Assembly (NCBI RefSeq): GCF_001638985.1
Contig: NW_017265135.1
Span: forward strand, 3,495,545-3,559,544
Length of the DNA: 64,000 nucleotides
Source: Phycomyces blakesleeanus NRRL 1555(-)
Lineage: Eukaryota; Mucoromycota; Mucoromycetes; Mucorales; Phycomycetaceae
Reading direction: 5' to 3'
Positions 49,998-61,762 of the stretch are shown here, in pieces (position 1 is the stretch's first letter; each line of letters opens with the position of its first letter). The position numbers and the translations under genes were made by a program. The notes below the pieces were generated by a model. That model saw only the letters and a program-made list of their open reading frames with translations, searched no databases and was not told the DNA's origin.

Positions 49998-50540
49998 TGT
50001 GGTGATCCAGACACTCGGATGTTGGATTTATCACATATAAGAACATATTCATATTGGGATAGCGTAGTAGCTATCATCTTGTCAGTATAAAATATATATA
50101 AATGATTAAGTAATCAGCCCAATAATTATTACAGTTAGTACTGTAGATAATATCTTAAAGATTGTTAAGATAATTATATCATACTGCTGGGTAAACTGTG
50201 TCAGATCGATATGGAGCTAATTTAGTAGGAAGTCCTAAAGCTCTAGTATAAAAGAGAAAAGAATAGCTAAGAGCTAAAGAAGTACGATTTATGACTTGAT
50301 GTCATAATTGTAACACCAACACTAGTTAAGCAGTAAATACACTCTAATAACCAAATATAGTAAAGGAAGAAAGCCTTAAGAAACTAAGACGTAATGACAA
50401 GAGCAGATTGTGTTTTCTTATAAAAAGGGACACTTTTTATTTATGAATAAAAACAACTTATATACAGTCTCAAAGTATTTCTATACGTCTCTATTATCAA
50501 ATATTTTATTTTTCTATTGTTTCGTACCTGAAATACCACA
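49998..50540 (+). repeat. 5' long terminal repeat (543 bp)
   Basis: Pairs with 52621-53163, with the same ends and length. Contains TATAAAAGAGAAAAG near 50252 and AATAAA near 50443, plausible promoter and polyadenylation elements. Confidence 0.9.
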
Positions 50541-50542
50541 GG

Positions 50543-52505
50543 ACAGATAAGCATCAAACTGCATTTAATAACTTGAAAAAAGCACTTTTGAGTGATCTGG
50601 TGTTGTCGTACCCAGATATGAACTCTCCTTTTAGTATCAGCTGTGATGCATCTCTTACTGGTATTGGTGCAGTGTTGTATCAAGTCAAGGATGGCAAGAA
50701 AAAATATATTTCTTTTGTGGCTAAGAGCTTATCCCAAAGTGAAAGAAAGTATTCTGCAACCAAAAGAGAATTACTAGCGTTAGTATTTGCACTCAAGCGT
50801 TTTCACAAGTATGTCTATGGTTCTCACTTTACCTTGTACACGGATCACAAGGCATTGACATATCTTCACACCCAACGTGTTGCGAATCTGATGATGATTG
50901 CATGGATGGACACGATTTTACAGTATGACTTTAAGATCGTTCATTTGCCTGGTGTTTCGAATGTGCTTCCTGATGCGTTGTCACGTTTGTCTGAAGAGAC
51001 TGAAACATTATCAAATGAACTGGGTGGGGATAGTGTGGTTAGATCCATCATGAGAAATAGTGCTGTGACTATGGAACCGCTACCAGACATCTTGAGTGGT
51101 GAGTACTTTACTCCTCCCACAGAAAATGAAAGGAATAAGTTATTAGTTGAAGAACATTTGAAAGGTCATTTTGGTGTAGAAACTATACTACATGCCTTAA
51201 AGAGAAAAGGTATCTATTGGACCAGCTTGAAGAGTCAAGCAAATGATCTTATACAATTGTGTATACAGTGTCAACGTCATAATATCACAAGAAAAGGTTA
51301 TAATCCTTTAAGACCTGTGACTGCAACACTTCCTGGTGACAGTTGGGGAATAGATCTGGCTGGGCCATTTACAATGTCAACTAGAGGAAATGAGTACTTG
51401 TTAGTAATGATAGACATCGCAAGCAAATTTTATGTATTGTGTGCCATAACTGATAAAAGGGCAGCTATGATTGCGTTACAAGTACTGGACGTCATTAGTA
51501 CATGGGGTCCGATGAGAAAGTTGCAGAGTGATTGTGGATGGGAGTTTGTGAACTCACTGATGACATGTATAAAAGAGAATGTTGGTTTTGAACATGCGTT
51601 GATTTCGCAGTACCATCCTAGAGCTAATGGTGCAAGTGAAAGAGCTGTCCAGTCGGCAGTGAACACTATTAAAAAACAAATAGTTGGTAATGTTGCTGAT
51701 TGGGATCAGAAGGTGCTATCTGCGCAGTTGTTTTTGAATAGCAAGTATAATGCTAGGACTAAGAGTACGTCATTCTTGTTAATATTTGGAAGGAATCCAA
51801 ATGACTTTGTCGATTTTAGTAAAGAAAAGGATAGTGCAACTGCTGAACAGATTCAGAAAGAGTTGCAAGAAAAAAATTAAAAGAATGACTGAGATAGTCT
51901 ACCCTGCCATGTTTGAACACGTAAAGCATGTCACAGAAAAGCAAAAGGAACGCTTTGATGGAAGTCACAAAATGATAGATCTGGTTCCAGGAACCACGGT
52001 AATGATTTTGGTGACAGAAAAACAGAATAAATTAGATCCAAAGTATAAGGGATTCTACACTGTTGTTAGAAAGACTGCTGCCAATACTTATGTATTGAAA
52101 AATGAAAAGGGATTTTTAGAACCAAGGAATTATCCTCCTTCTTTATTGAAAAAAGTTTCTGACAAGGTATTAGAGCAAAAGAATGACTTTTTTGAAGTCG
52201 AAGCAATTATTGGGCACATAAAAGATGACAAGAACAATTTTTTGTATAGATGCAAATGGTTGGATTATGATGAGTCTCACGATACTTGGGAGCCAGAGGA
52301 TCATTTTACCGATCCTAAGTTCATAAAGGAATACTGGCAAAGAATTAGTGAAGCTCCAGAAGGTATCAAAGACATCAATAAGGCCAATAAGAAATTATTA
52401 AAGGATATGAAAGTTGCATATTCCACACCTAAAGAAAATTCAAGTACTAAAAGGAAGAATTATGCAAAGACAGCTTATCAAAAGAAGAAACGCAGTAAGG
52501 TCTAA
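50543..52505 (+). pseudogene. Retrotransposon pol remnant: RNase H, integrase, chromodomain (frameshifted)
   Basis: From 50543 the frame reads HQTAFNNLKKALL, the start of the RT-linked RNase H, with ISCDASLTGIGAVLYQ, TKRELLALVFALKRF and TDHKALTYL. After LPGVSNVLPDALSRL come an integrase zinc finger (H...H...CIQC) and the core with GIDLAGPF, LQSDCGWEF and YHPRANGASERA. The acidic catalytic triad of the core appears present. The frame stops at 51878-51880 just after an A7 run, and the next frame carries the integrase tail and a chromodomain (YRCKWLDYDESHDTWEPEDH). One extra A explains the shift. The chromodomain places the element near chromovirus-type Ty3/gypsy. Confidence 0.88.
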
Positions 52506-52620
52506 ATAAAGAGTTATTTGAGCACCACAGTACTCGTTTAAAAAAAAAAAAGAACAAGCTGATCAGAAGAATTGCATAGAGTACTTGAACGGTATTTAGT
52601 TAATACCTGGGTGGGAATAA

Positions 52621-53163
52621 TGTGGTGATTCAGACACTCGGATGTTGGATTTATCACATATAAGAACATATTCATATTGGGATAGCGTAATAGCTATCAT
52701 CTTATCAGTATAAAATATATATAAATGATTAAGTAATCAGTCCAATAATTATTACAGTTAGTACTGTAGATAATATCTTAAAGATTGTTAAGATAATTAT
52801 ATCATACTGCCGGGTAAACTATGTTAGATCGATATGGAGCTAATTTAGTAGGAAGTTCTAAAGCTCTAGTATAAAAGAGAAAAGAATAGCTAAGAGCTAA
52901 AGGAGTACGATTTATTACTTGATGTCATAATTGTAATACCGACACTAGTTAAGCAGTAAATACACTCTAATAATCAAATATAGTAAAGAAAGAAAGCCTT
53001 AAGAAACTAAGACGTAATAATAAGAGCAGATTGTGTTTTCTTATAAAAAGAGACACTTTTTATTTATGAATAAAGACAACTGATATACAGTCTCAAAGTA
53101 TTTCTATATGTCTCTATTATCAAATATATTATTTTTCTATTGTTTCATATCTGAAATACCACA
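52621..53163 (+). repeat. 3' long terminal repeat (543 bp)
   Basis: Direct repeat of 49998-50540, differing by scattered, mostly transition-type substitutions. Confidence 0.9.
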
Positions 53164-53680
53164 ATTTATATGTGCTTTTTGTACTAACCTCTAACATCAT
53201 TAGATTCATCATCAGAAATATCCAAAATAGTTGCTTCAATGACACCTTCATCTTTGCTTTCAGAATCAAACAAGAAATCAACATCAAAAAGAGGTAAGTC
53301 TTTGGCTGTTTTGTTAGGTAAAAAAGAATCAAATTATTAGATATTATAAATGATTATAAAACTTTAATAAAAATACTATGCATACCTTCAACTTGATCTT
53401 TGGTATCAACATTGTCGTCAAAGTCAATCTCTATGTCATTTTCATTTGACATTACTTCTATAACTGAGACTATATTATATGAAAATAAATATTTAATTAA
53501 AATTGTCTCAATAATAATTTTCTTAAATTTGAACTTACAAGAAGATCCTGACTGATATTGTCTCACGATATCTTGTTGTGTATGTCTTCTGAGTGTTTGG
53601 GTAGACACCAAAACAAATCTCATGCTATTAGAAGAGCATTTAGAGCACTTGCATTTGAAATTGTTGTTGTTGTTTGACAT
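53164..53680 (-). pseudogene. N-terminal fragment of another CACTA-type transposase
   Basis: From an ATG at 53680 the first exon reads FKCKCSKCSSNSMRFV then STQTLRRHTQQDI, a Cys-rich start with a Thr-x3-His motif common in fungal Tnp2-like proteins. Consensus donors (GTAAGT, GTATGC) lead to acidic exons (NENDIEIDFDDN and SESKDEGVIEATILD). Everything downstream is replaced by the LTR element at 53163. It may be the 5' part of the third CACTA element whose other end lies at 47784. Confidence 0.5.
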
Positions 53681-55394
53681 ATTGTGTGTGTATGTTTTAT
53701 TTTTTAAGTCTTTAGAATTGACAAGAATAGAAAATTGTTCAGGAACACAATTTAATATATATCTTTCCAAATTACACCAGCTGCCAAAATTACATAGTTT
53801 ATTCCGGTTGTTAAAATGGGCAGTTCTCTAAACAGTAATTTATTGCCTCATTCTAAAATACAATAATATATGTTTTTGTTAAAACATGTTGTCATATATA
53901 TTTTATTAGCTGTAGAACATATATAACAAAAATATTTGTAGTAATATCACGACCATTAACCTCATCATACTTATAAATAAATATTACAACAATAAAAAGC
54001 TTTATTATCTCACTCAAAAGATATCATTTGGTTTAAGTTCCCTACAACTATTGACTCTGCGATATGGGTACAAGTTCCAAAAAGAAATCTTGCAGACATT
54101 TTTTACAAAAAAGAGTAAACTCATTTTTTTATCTAATAAAACAGACCAAGCATTATCATTGCCATCAAAAATAAAAAAGATAAAAATGATGAAAATTTAG
54201 GCTACTACTCCACAAATAATAGTACCCTATGCCATAGATAAAATTACTCTATTTTTCCAGTGGAGTATGTTATAAAGAAATAGAAAAACTACAGTTAACA
54301 ATTTTGGTAAAGTAGTGTTGAGAGGAAAACGTCACATTTAGTGCGTAAGAAAAGTAAGAAAAATAAAAGAGGGAGAAACTAATTTCAGAAAAGAATAAAG
54401 AGAAGGGAAATTTGTCTTCAGAAAATTGGAGAAGAATAAAAATAAAAATAATATAAATAAAATTAAAATTAAAATATAAAATTATAATTGGGGGTTTGAG
54501 ACTTTGTGACTGATTAAAAAGGTTGAAATCGATTGAAAAAGGGACTGGTACTGTGGCCGATAAAACCTACAATGCAACACGTCAAATATGACGTGTAATG
54601 TGTTTGTTTGTTGTGGATTGTAACAGTATTACTTGGCAAATAAATGTAATATGAATTACGAAATACAAGAAGAAGAATACAATAAGAATGGAAAAGAATA
54701 GGTAATTTGACAGATAAGAATTGGTGACAGACAGGTAGAAAAAATAGGGAGAAGATTAAAATAGAAATTGTGACAATGACAAAGTCTGAGAAAGACAGAA
54801 AGGGGAAAACAAAGAAACGAAATATATCAAAATTGACAGACAACACTCCAAAGAACAAGGATATTGTGTATGAATGAAGAATAATGATAATAATGAACAA
54901 AAATAAATAAGATCAAGGATAGAATGATGATTTTGTTGATTGAAAAAGTTGTTCCTTTTATAAACAAAAATGTTTGGTTAAAATAATTTTTTGAGGAAAA
55001 GAAAAGAAAGTTAAGTGAAAATTTTTACTATATATAACTGGTGTTGATAGTAGAAGTAGAACAGAAAATTATAGAGAGAGTAAAATAAAAGTATAGTAAA
55101 AATATAATAATTGAATAAAGATAAAGTAAAAATATAGTAAGATAGAATAGAAGTAAAGTAATAATATAATAACTATAGTAAAGTAAAGTAAAAAAATATA
55201 ATAATAGTATAATAATGGAATCTAATAAAATGTAATAAAAAATAGTGTAAAATAAATGTCGGCAATAAAGAAGTGTATAAATTAGGGGAAAGAGGTATAA
55301 TGTTTTTAGTGGGTGACAGGTGTTTCTAAGGTGACAATGTTTAATTTTAAGGAACAGAATCATATTGGGGGGTTTGAGTATAAGGGTATCAGGA
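53681..55394. other. AT-rich interval without a gene
   Basis: Purine-rich strand bias (GAAAAG, AAATAAAAT tracts). Open frames on the minus strand here (54514-54900, 55028-55408) are Tyr/Leu/Ile runs produced by composition. A stretch at about 53992-54100 resembles the copia-like pieces at 55930 and 56310. Confidence 0.5.
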
Positions 55395-55565
55395 GCAAGA
55401 TTTCTCAAGAAACCTGGGGGACCACTCTTGTCCCTCGAGACACGTCACTCTGTCGACTCACCGTCGACGTCAACGCCCACGAGTCTGGTACCACCCGTCA
55501 CGGCTCACCGCCAGACCAAACCACCAAAGAAATCCACCATCTGGTATCTCCCACCAGAAACTAGC
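55395..55565. other. GC-rich island next to the tRNA gene
   Basis: Abrupt rise in GC (for example GTCGACTCACCGTCGACGTC) over about 170 bp in otherwise strongly AT-rich DNA. Two overlapping frames are open (55313-55564 and 55365-55595), but neither shows a known domain. Ends just upstream of the tRNA. Confidence 0.5.
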
Positions 55566-55607
55566 CAAATTTATAGTTTGTTACAACACACGTAACAAAT
55601 ATCAGTT

Positions 55608-55690
55608 GGAGAGATGGCCGAGTTGGTCTAAGGCGTCACGTTAAGGCCGTGATCTCTTCGGAGGCGTGGGTTCGAATCCCACTCTCTTCA
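55608..55690 (+). tRNA. tRNA-Leu(AAG)
   Basis: 83 nt. Acceptor stem GGAGAGA pairs with TCTCTTC, discriminator A. D arm GCCGAGTTGGTCTAAGGC. Anticodon stem TCACG/CGTGA with loop TTAAGGC, anticodon AAG. Long variable arm (TCTCTTCGGAGG), as in leucine tRNAs. T arm GTGGG TTCGAAT CCCAC. A-box and B-box promoters are intact. No intron. Pol III terminator TTTTTT follows at about 55692. The gene is surrounded by transposon relics. Confidence 0.95.
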
Positions 55691-55929
55691 GTTTTTTGTT
55701 GTGCCCGAATTCTTTTCAGCCAATCGGAATTGTCGGACATTATTTTGATGAATCCGTAAAATCTGAAGATAGTTAACCACAGTACTTCTTTATGCGCAGT
55801 AATATCTTCCTGAGCATTAACCGCAGTATAATGACTATTTCTTTAATTAAATATAAATAATAACTACTGCGGATAATGCGCAGTATTAGTTTAGAAAACT
55901 ATATAAGACAATTCAATTCATATCAATAA

Positions 55930-56440
55930 AAAGGTATCTTTTATCCTCTCTTTGATTTTACGTATACTCCTTGATCCCCAGTGGGTTTGACCTTTTGACT
56001 TTGTTATAGTAAAAGGAAGACCAACCCAGATCGGGAATGACAGAATGATGATTGTTTTACTGTCAGAGTTGATATCGGTGAACAAAATTGGTAGTTATAA
56101 GCAACCAGTAAGAGTTGACTTTTTAGGATAAAAGATCTTGACTTTGCCGATTGGTCTTTCATATATGTTTTAGATGTTTAAGATGGTGAATATACTTGTA
56201 GAAGATATTACTGGACAACAGGCATCTAAGACATATTATCATAGCTATTCTTTTAGCCAGAAATCAATTATCATTTTGTATAAATAGTCAAGAAATATAT
56301 TTAATAAAAAGCATCTTTATTCTTATCTAAAAACTATTCATAAACTTGACAATCCCCAGTGGTATTGATTCTGCGACTTAGTTACAAGTGCCAGAAAAGA
56401 AATACTAGATCGAGACTTGACATTAGAATTCTCTTTTGAG
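55930..56440. repeat. Two related copia-like LTR-edge sequences downstream of the tRNA
   Basis: AATAAAAAG...CTTTGATTTT...GATCCCCAGTGGGTTTGAC (about 55925-56010) and AATAAAAAGCATCTTTATT...CAATCCCCAGTGGTATTGATT (about 56305-56370) follow the same plan. A third diverged piece is at 53992-54060. The shared layout (poly(A) signal, then CAGTGGTAT...GCGACTTAGTTACAAG) recalls the end of a copia LTR followed by its primer-binding site. No coding region follows, so these are fragments. Confidence 0.35.
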
Positions 56441-56507
56441 AACAACAACCAAAGTGATTTCCTTTTGCTTAAAAAAGAATTAGAAAGCACATAGTATAAC
56501 AAAAGTA

Positions 56508-56868
56508 CAGTCAAAGCTCAATAGAGTGATAATTTTTTGGAAAATTTGGGCCCATGCCTGCTTATTATCACTATTTTTTAATATAGTGATAGTGATAAAA
56601 TTTGAATCCACTAGTATTACTATATCAAGCTCTGAGTTTATTTGTATACTATAAAAAATAAATGTAGTATATATTTTATTTAGCATTTTAAAGCAAGCCC
56701 ACTTTTTTAGACAAAATACTATGAATCCTATTAGAAAGCAGTAGTCACTCACAGTGGCATTAGAAATATCACTAAATAATGCACAGAGTAAGAAAAAAAC
56801 ATGCTCAATATAGTGATAGTGATAAAATTTCTGTCCACCATCCATATCACTATATTGAGCTTTGACTG
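56508..56868. mobile_element. 361-bp pogo/Tc1-type MITE
   Basis: Termini CAGTCAAAGCTCAATAGAGTGATA and the reverse complement at the right (TATCACTATATTGAGCTTTG then ACTG) are inverted repeats. TA lies on both sides (56506-56507 and 56869-56870). CAGTCAAAGCTC is close to pogo/Fot-type ends. Inside, ATAGTGATAGTGATAAAATTT is repeated near each end. No ORF. Confidence 0.8.
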
Positions 56869-57404
56869 TAGAATAGAAACTAAAACAGACATTTATAATG
56901 GTTGGGTATAGTATATTTTCTTAATAGAGTGGGTGTTGTGTTGTGGCAAAATCGAATCAAATAGTCATAACGCCCAAATAAGGAAATTGGGATATGAAAA
57001 TTTCAAGGCATTTTAAACACTGAAAAATTGAAGGGAAATTGTGGCAGATTAGGGTCATTTTGCTATAGAATTGTGGCAAAATGAGCCCAATTTGCCACAA
57101 TTTTTTATAGTTACCATATGCATATAGCATTCAATTTTTACTAATACAAACAAATAAACATGCAGTTTTTTATATATATTTTCAATAATTAAGCAAAATA
57201 CTTCAAGTATATATATAAGATATACTTACATACACACTTTCTACTTTATTTCTCTTTTCACTCAAATATTTTTTGGTCATTTCCCTTATTTTCTTAAAAA
57301 ACATGTACAATAAAAATGAAGTGAACAGCACAATCCACTAACAGCCAGAGCAAGCGCGCACAATCTGCAACTGTGTCAGGATCCAATGGTCCAGACATTA
57401 ATGT

Positions 57405-57663
57405 TGTTGTGGTGATTGAAGTTGAAGAAGTTTTTAAGAGGAAGAATTGAAGATTTGAGATTAGGAACGAAGATTTGTGAGAACTTGTGTAGATTTTGTT
57501 TATTGAGAAAGGATTTTGTATCAAAGTTTGACCAGGTTCCTACACTGAACTACTACTGCTATTTATATTATTTTGGATTGGGAAAATTATATGACTGGGG
57601 TCAGGTAATCGATCCTATCTGAGCCTTAATCAGAGCAACGTGATCTTGGGATAATTAATGTAT
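57405..57663. repeat. Foldback family copy C (partial left arm)
   Basis: Matches copy A from TGTTGTGGTG to GGATAATTAATGTAT (57405-57663). It is interrupted by CACTA element 2. After that element only about 10 more bases of the arm (GATTAATTAT, from 63033) are recognisable. Confidence 0.8.
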
Positions 57664-58066
57664 CACTGTAGAAAAAAAAGTGCAAGTACTCACAGAAATA
57701 ATTGCATATCTGCAAAATCCGTGTAACTTTGTAAAAATCATATCAATCTTACTAAATTTAGAGTGTTCTAAGCCCCTTTTAGAAGCTGTGGACCCGCGAT
57801 TAATCTTTTTTTCATGTGTTAAACTCAGACGTCTATTTTAAGTGAGAAAAAAAGACGACTGTTCTTTTTTGTTTACAATTTTGATCAAGATTACAAATAT
57901 AGCCAATCAATCAGATATACCATTAATTCGGATTTTCTGGTGATGTGCAATTTTAAATAAAATGATAATAACAATCAACTTCGTTGAGTAATATCTGAAT
58001 AAGACAAAAGGTTTATATACATTTATTAAAAAGAAAGAGGGAAAAAAAAAGAAGAAGAAAAAACTA

Positions 58067-60999
58067 CTAGTTGTGGGTTGGCGAGGGCCAGACAATATGT
58101 CTAATGGCCCCATCCTTAGTATTGTGGACGAGGCCAGCCATCTCCTTGAAGGACTTCATGTCCACTATCCTCATCTCACCCTGTGAGCGGTTGCTCGACA
58201 CAGGGAAGAGCATGCCCGGCAAGGGCCTGACGTCGGAAACACTCTCGGTGGCTGCAAAGAGCCTGGTCACTCCTTTGACAGTGTGGGAAAAGAATTTGCA
58301 GACAAATCCATAACTTTCAAAAAACATAATTAAATTATGATAAATATCAACTTTTAACAATGTAGAATATAACTAACAACACTTACTCCCACATATGTTT
58401 GAGCACAACAAGATTGTTAGCTCGAACATGTCTACTGTCAAAGGAGGACTGGACTCTGTAAACCACCAAGTCTTGTTTCTCAAAGGAGGAAACTCCTTCT
58501 CCTGCCCAGAAAGGCAACAACTGTTGGACGAGGTCCTCCCATTCCATGCCAATGGTGTTGGCCAACTTGGCCATACTATACCTGGTCGGACTGGACCACA
58601 GCTGAGGACCAGCAACATCATCACTTGCAACCTCAAAGTTACTGGTCCTTCTGTCAGCTGGTCCAGTCCTGGCTGGACGGTTGCCGTGGCAGTAGCTGAT
58701 GGCCACCATCTGGAAAAAAACATTTTCCATGTTTTTTCCAGGCTCCTTCCTGGACTTGATCGCAGATGTATAGGCACCGATTGTGCGTTCTATTGGACGG
58801 CAGCTGTAAGCCTGCAAAGGGCCCATTTTCCACAACATGAAACCAAGATGAACCAGCATGTGCTGGTTCATCACGAATATGTTGGATTTCAGCTTACCAT
58901 CCGAAATCTTGCACCTCAGGAAGGAGTGCTAGCAGCTGATTGCCCTATAAAACTCATTAAAAACCGGATATAAATATATATCTAAGCAACTTACTGCTCC
59001 ACGGCAACAATGTCACTGGCAGTGATGCTCCATTGTTGGACAATGGAGCATGCCAGCACCAGATCTCTCACGGCCTGCTTTGCATCTGCAAAGCAGAGGT
59101 GGTCGATTATCACAGTTGGTACAACAAACAAGAGGAAGTCCATCAATTGATGGCCTTCCTCTTGCCGTTCGATTCCTTCATTGACCTTCACGTACCAGTA
59201 AATGTCGTTGGTATATCTGCCCTGGATGTGCTGACTGCTTTTTCAATGTAATCTAGGCTAACATCCAGGGCAAAGGGGTACTCAAGTCGTTGCAGGCGTT
59301 CTTAGAGGTGCATTCCATGGGATTTTCTGCCCAGGCCCACAGTCCCAGAGCAGAATTTGCCACCAAGGGCTTGATAGAGCTGATGTCCTGTTCCATGATC
59401 TAGGAGGTGCATCTCGTTCTGGCCAAAGAAAGCAGAACTGGTGAGTATAGGTAACTCTGCAAAGACATTGTATCTCCCACCACCAGGTCTCTAAAATGAT
59501 GTTAGTGGTTTTTTTTTTGATATTTCATAACTTACACTTCCTTCGGCTCTGCGAATACTCCCTATGTCCCTCATGGGGGCAGGACCCTCACTCTCCAGGA
59601 AGCACATGGTCCTGGCAATGCTTTCACCATGCACAAAACAATGGCGGCAGCCATATTGTGCATTGTGATGCATAAGGTTCATCAAGTCAGAGACAGCTGG
59701 AGTATCTCCAGTTGACATGACTTGATGAACCTTATGCACCACATACTGGTCTCCGTCTCAGCACTTCACTCCACTTGTCTGCAAGGCTCACAGGTCGGCA
59801 AGGATGGGCTCCAAAAACGAAGCAATGTTCTTTGGGTGCTTAGGCCCTGGGATGATGGCCAGCTGCGTCATGTTACCCTTCTTGTACCTAAATATATTAT
59901 ATTAGTATATATAAATATACATCTAAATCAATGTGTTTTATTTACCTTTCAGCAGGGTTGATATTCATGTTAATAACATGAATGATGCTAGCTGATATGG
60001 CGGCGTCCTTGAAGGGGTTGAACTGGTCAACAAACATAGACACCACCATGTCACTCTGGCCAACAATCCCACCTGCGAGCAGTCTATGGATACCATCTCC
60101 ATCAAGGATATCCTTATGGACATTCGATCAGCCACCAGCCAAAACCTCCGTGCCATAGGCGATCTTTGCCTGTTCTTTAGGGTGAGCTAACTTGAAGTGT
60201 AATTGCTCCGAGAGAGGCACTACCTGATATGTCTGTACAGGTGATATAGTGCCTCTCTCACTCTGGTACCATGGTCCATTGCAGTGAGGGCACACCTCAT
60301 TCTCAACGATTGAGTTTCCAGGCTTGACATCGGGGAAATGAAAGCACCCACTGGCACACATGTCATACACCTGTGCCTTGACTGTGTATTCTTGCTTGAG
60401 CAAGATATCCACCTTGTAATATGACAGAAGTGAATCCATTTTAGCTAATACAATAGTAAGTATATGTAATATAGTAGATATGTGATAGTAATAAACTTAT
60501 GCGATCCATGTTCTGTCATGTACTTGTTTACGATCTTGACAGACTGATTGTAGATTTCATGAGAAACACTGTTCTTGAAAAACAAGGAGAACAACTCCAG
60601 ACTAACGGCCTCAGCACTGCTGTTGGGAGTGTACATTGGTACAAACTGGTTGTACTCAATGTCAGCCTGCTCTGGTTCAGCTTGGACCATTCCTTGGTTT
60701 CAGACATGTGTGAATCCAGGACCATTCTCTAATATATTTACACAGTTAATATTTAACATAAACATAATCATATGTAATAATGTTATTATTAACATTTTCT
60801 TTTAATTGTTCTTATCAGAGGTGTACTCCACCTCAATATTGCTGGATTTGGCTTCAATAAGAGAAGCGTCCTCTTCATCAGCCTCAATGTTGTTAGTGGC
60901 AGCAGCCAAGAAACCATCAAAGTCAATTGAATCATTGACAGAGGCTTTATCATTGATATCCATCATGTCGTAAGCTGAATAAGTGACATTGATATCCAT
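58067..60999 (-). pseudogene. Tnp2-like CACTA transposase remnant
   Basis: ATG at 60999 (MDINVTYSAYDMMDIND, acidic N-terminal exon). Fragments follow at 60690-60445, 60439-60128 (VYDMCASGCFHFPD, then a CPHCNGPWYQSE zinc-like pair) and 59742-59491 (STGDTPAVSDLMNLMHHNAQ, then YGCRHCFVHGES). Then come 59191-58991, 58874-58383 (MNQHMLVHLGFMLWKMGPLQ and CRPIERTIGAYTSAIKS) and 58360-58067, ending WPSPTHN. The order of motifs equals element 1. Several frame breaks remain even after allowing introns, so it is called a pseudogene. Some segments could still be spliced if introns are unusual. Confidence 0.72.
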
Positions 61000-61009
61000 T
61001 TGAGTGGGT

Positions 61010-61430
61010 TGTGAAGTTTTATAGAATAAAATCAACAGTAAAAAGATTGAGACATATATAAGAATACTTTGAGACTGTATATAGGTTGTCTTTATTAAAG
61101 AATACAAAGTTGTCCTTTTTATATCAAAACACGATCTGCTTTGTCAGTCACATCTTAATTTCTTAAGTCTGAGTTCATTTAGATATTAGAGAGCTGATAC
61201 TGCTATGTTTATAATTTAATCTAATTGCAGTGTCCTCATATTAACTCAGTGCTTACTGAGCTGTCATAATTACAGTACTTACTGTAATTAATTATTGGTT
61301 TTATTGATTTACCATAAGTAAAATAAATAAATTATTCATTTGTTCTTGTAATGATAGCTGTTTTACTATAATAATAGGAATATGTTCTTAGATGTAATAA
61401 ATCCAACAACCAAGTGTCTGGATCACCACA
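61010..61430 (-). mobile_element. Solo LTR (421 bp) inserted in CACTA element 2, with TGGGT duplication
   Basis: A reverse copy, diverged and shorter than the 543-bp LTR family: reading on the minus strand it starts TGTGGTGATCCAGACACTTGG and ends CTTCACA. TGGGT flanks both ends (61005-61009 and 61431-61435). It lies 10 bp upstream of the transposase ATG, between the two divergent ORFs, and would separate them from part of their common promoter. Confidence 0.87.
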
Positions 61431-61762
61431 TGGGTTGTTGCTCAAAAAACGAATTGTCAAGCATATAACTGCTTGTTTCATTTTTGGTAACAGGGTTAAG
61501 TAAGTCGTTAATGTTCATTTTGAATTGTTGTTTTGTATTTTAAAAAAATAGGGGTGTAAGATCGAAAAAACCACTTGGGATGTGATATTAATTTTTATTC
61601 CATCAGTTGACAGTGAAAAATTACAAGTGTACTAATTATCATGAAATTTTTTTTAAAGGGATTCTGGCTTTTTGTTTTTGTTTTTTATTTTTCAGTTTTT
61701 CTTGTTGCTTTTGTTTAACTATGTTTTTTTTTATATTTTACATCTTCTTTACAGTTCTAAAA

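Larger units (their letters stand above)
49998..53163 (+). mobile_element. Internally deleted Ty3/gypsy-type LTR retrotransposon
   Basis: Two 543-bp LTRs, 49998-50540 and 52621-53163, start TGTGGTGAT and end TACCACA, and differ by scattered substitutions. A purine-rich tract (GGGTGGGAATAA) lies just before the 3' LTR. The internal region is only 2080 bp. Gag, protease and nearly all reverse transcriptase are missing, and coding for the RNase H region begins right after the 5' LTR with no visible primer-binding site. The flanks are AGAGT and ATTTA, so there is no target duplication. This suggests recombination between elements or a deletion event rather than a simple insertion. Confidence 0.88.

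Noticed and set aside
54262..54275. TTTTTCCAGTG as the right end pairing with CACTACTGG at 36469
   Set aside because: The inverted match is short and lacks the third base pair of the octamer; the implied 18-kb element would swallow unrelated insertions.
54514..55408. Minus-strand frames that look like membrane proteins
   Set aside because: Hydrophobic residues come from A/T-rich codons; no start, promoter or family support.
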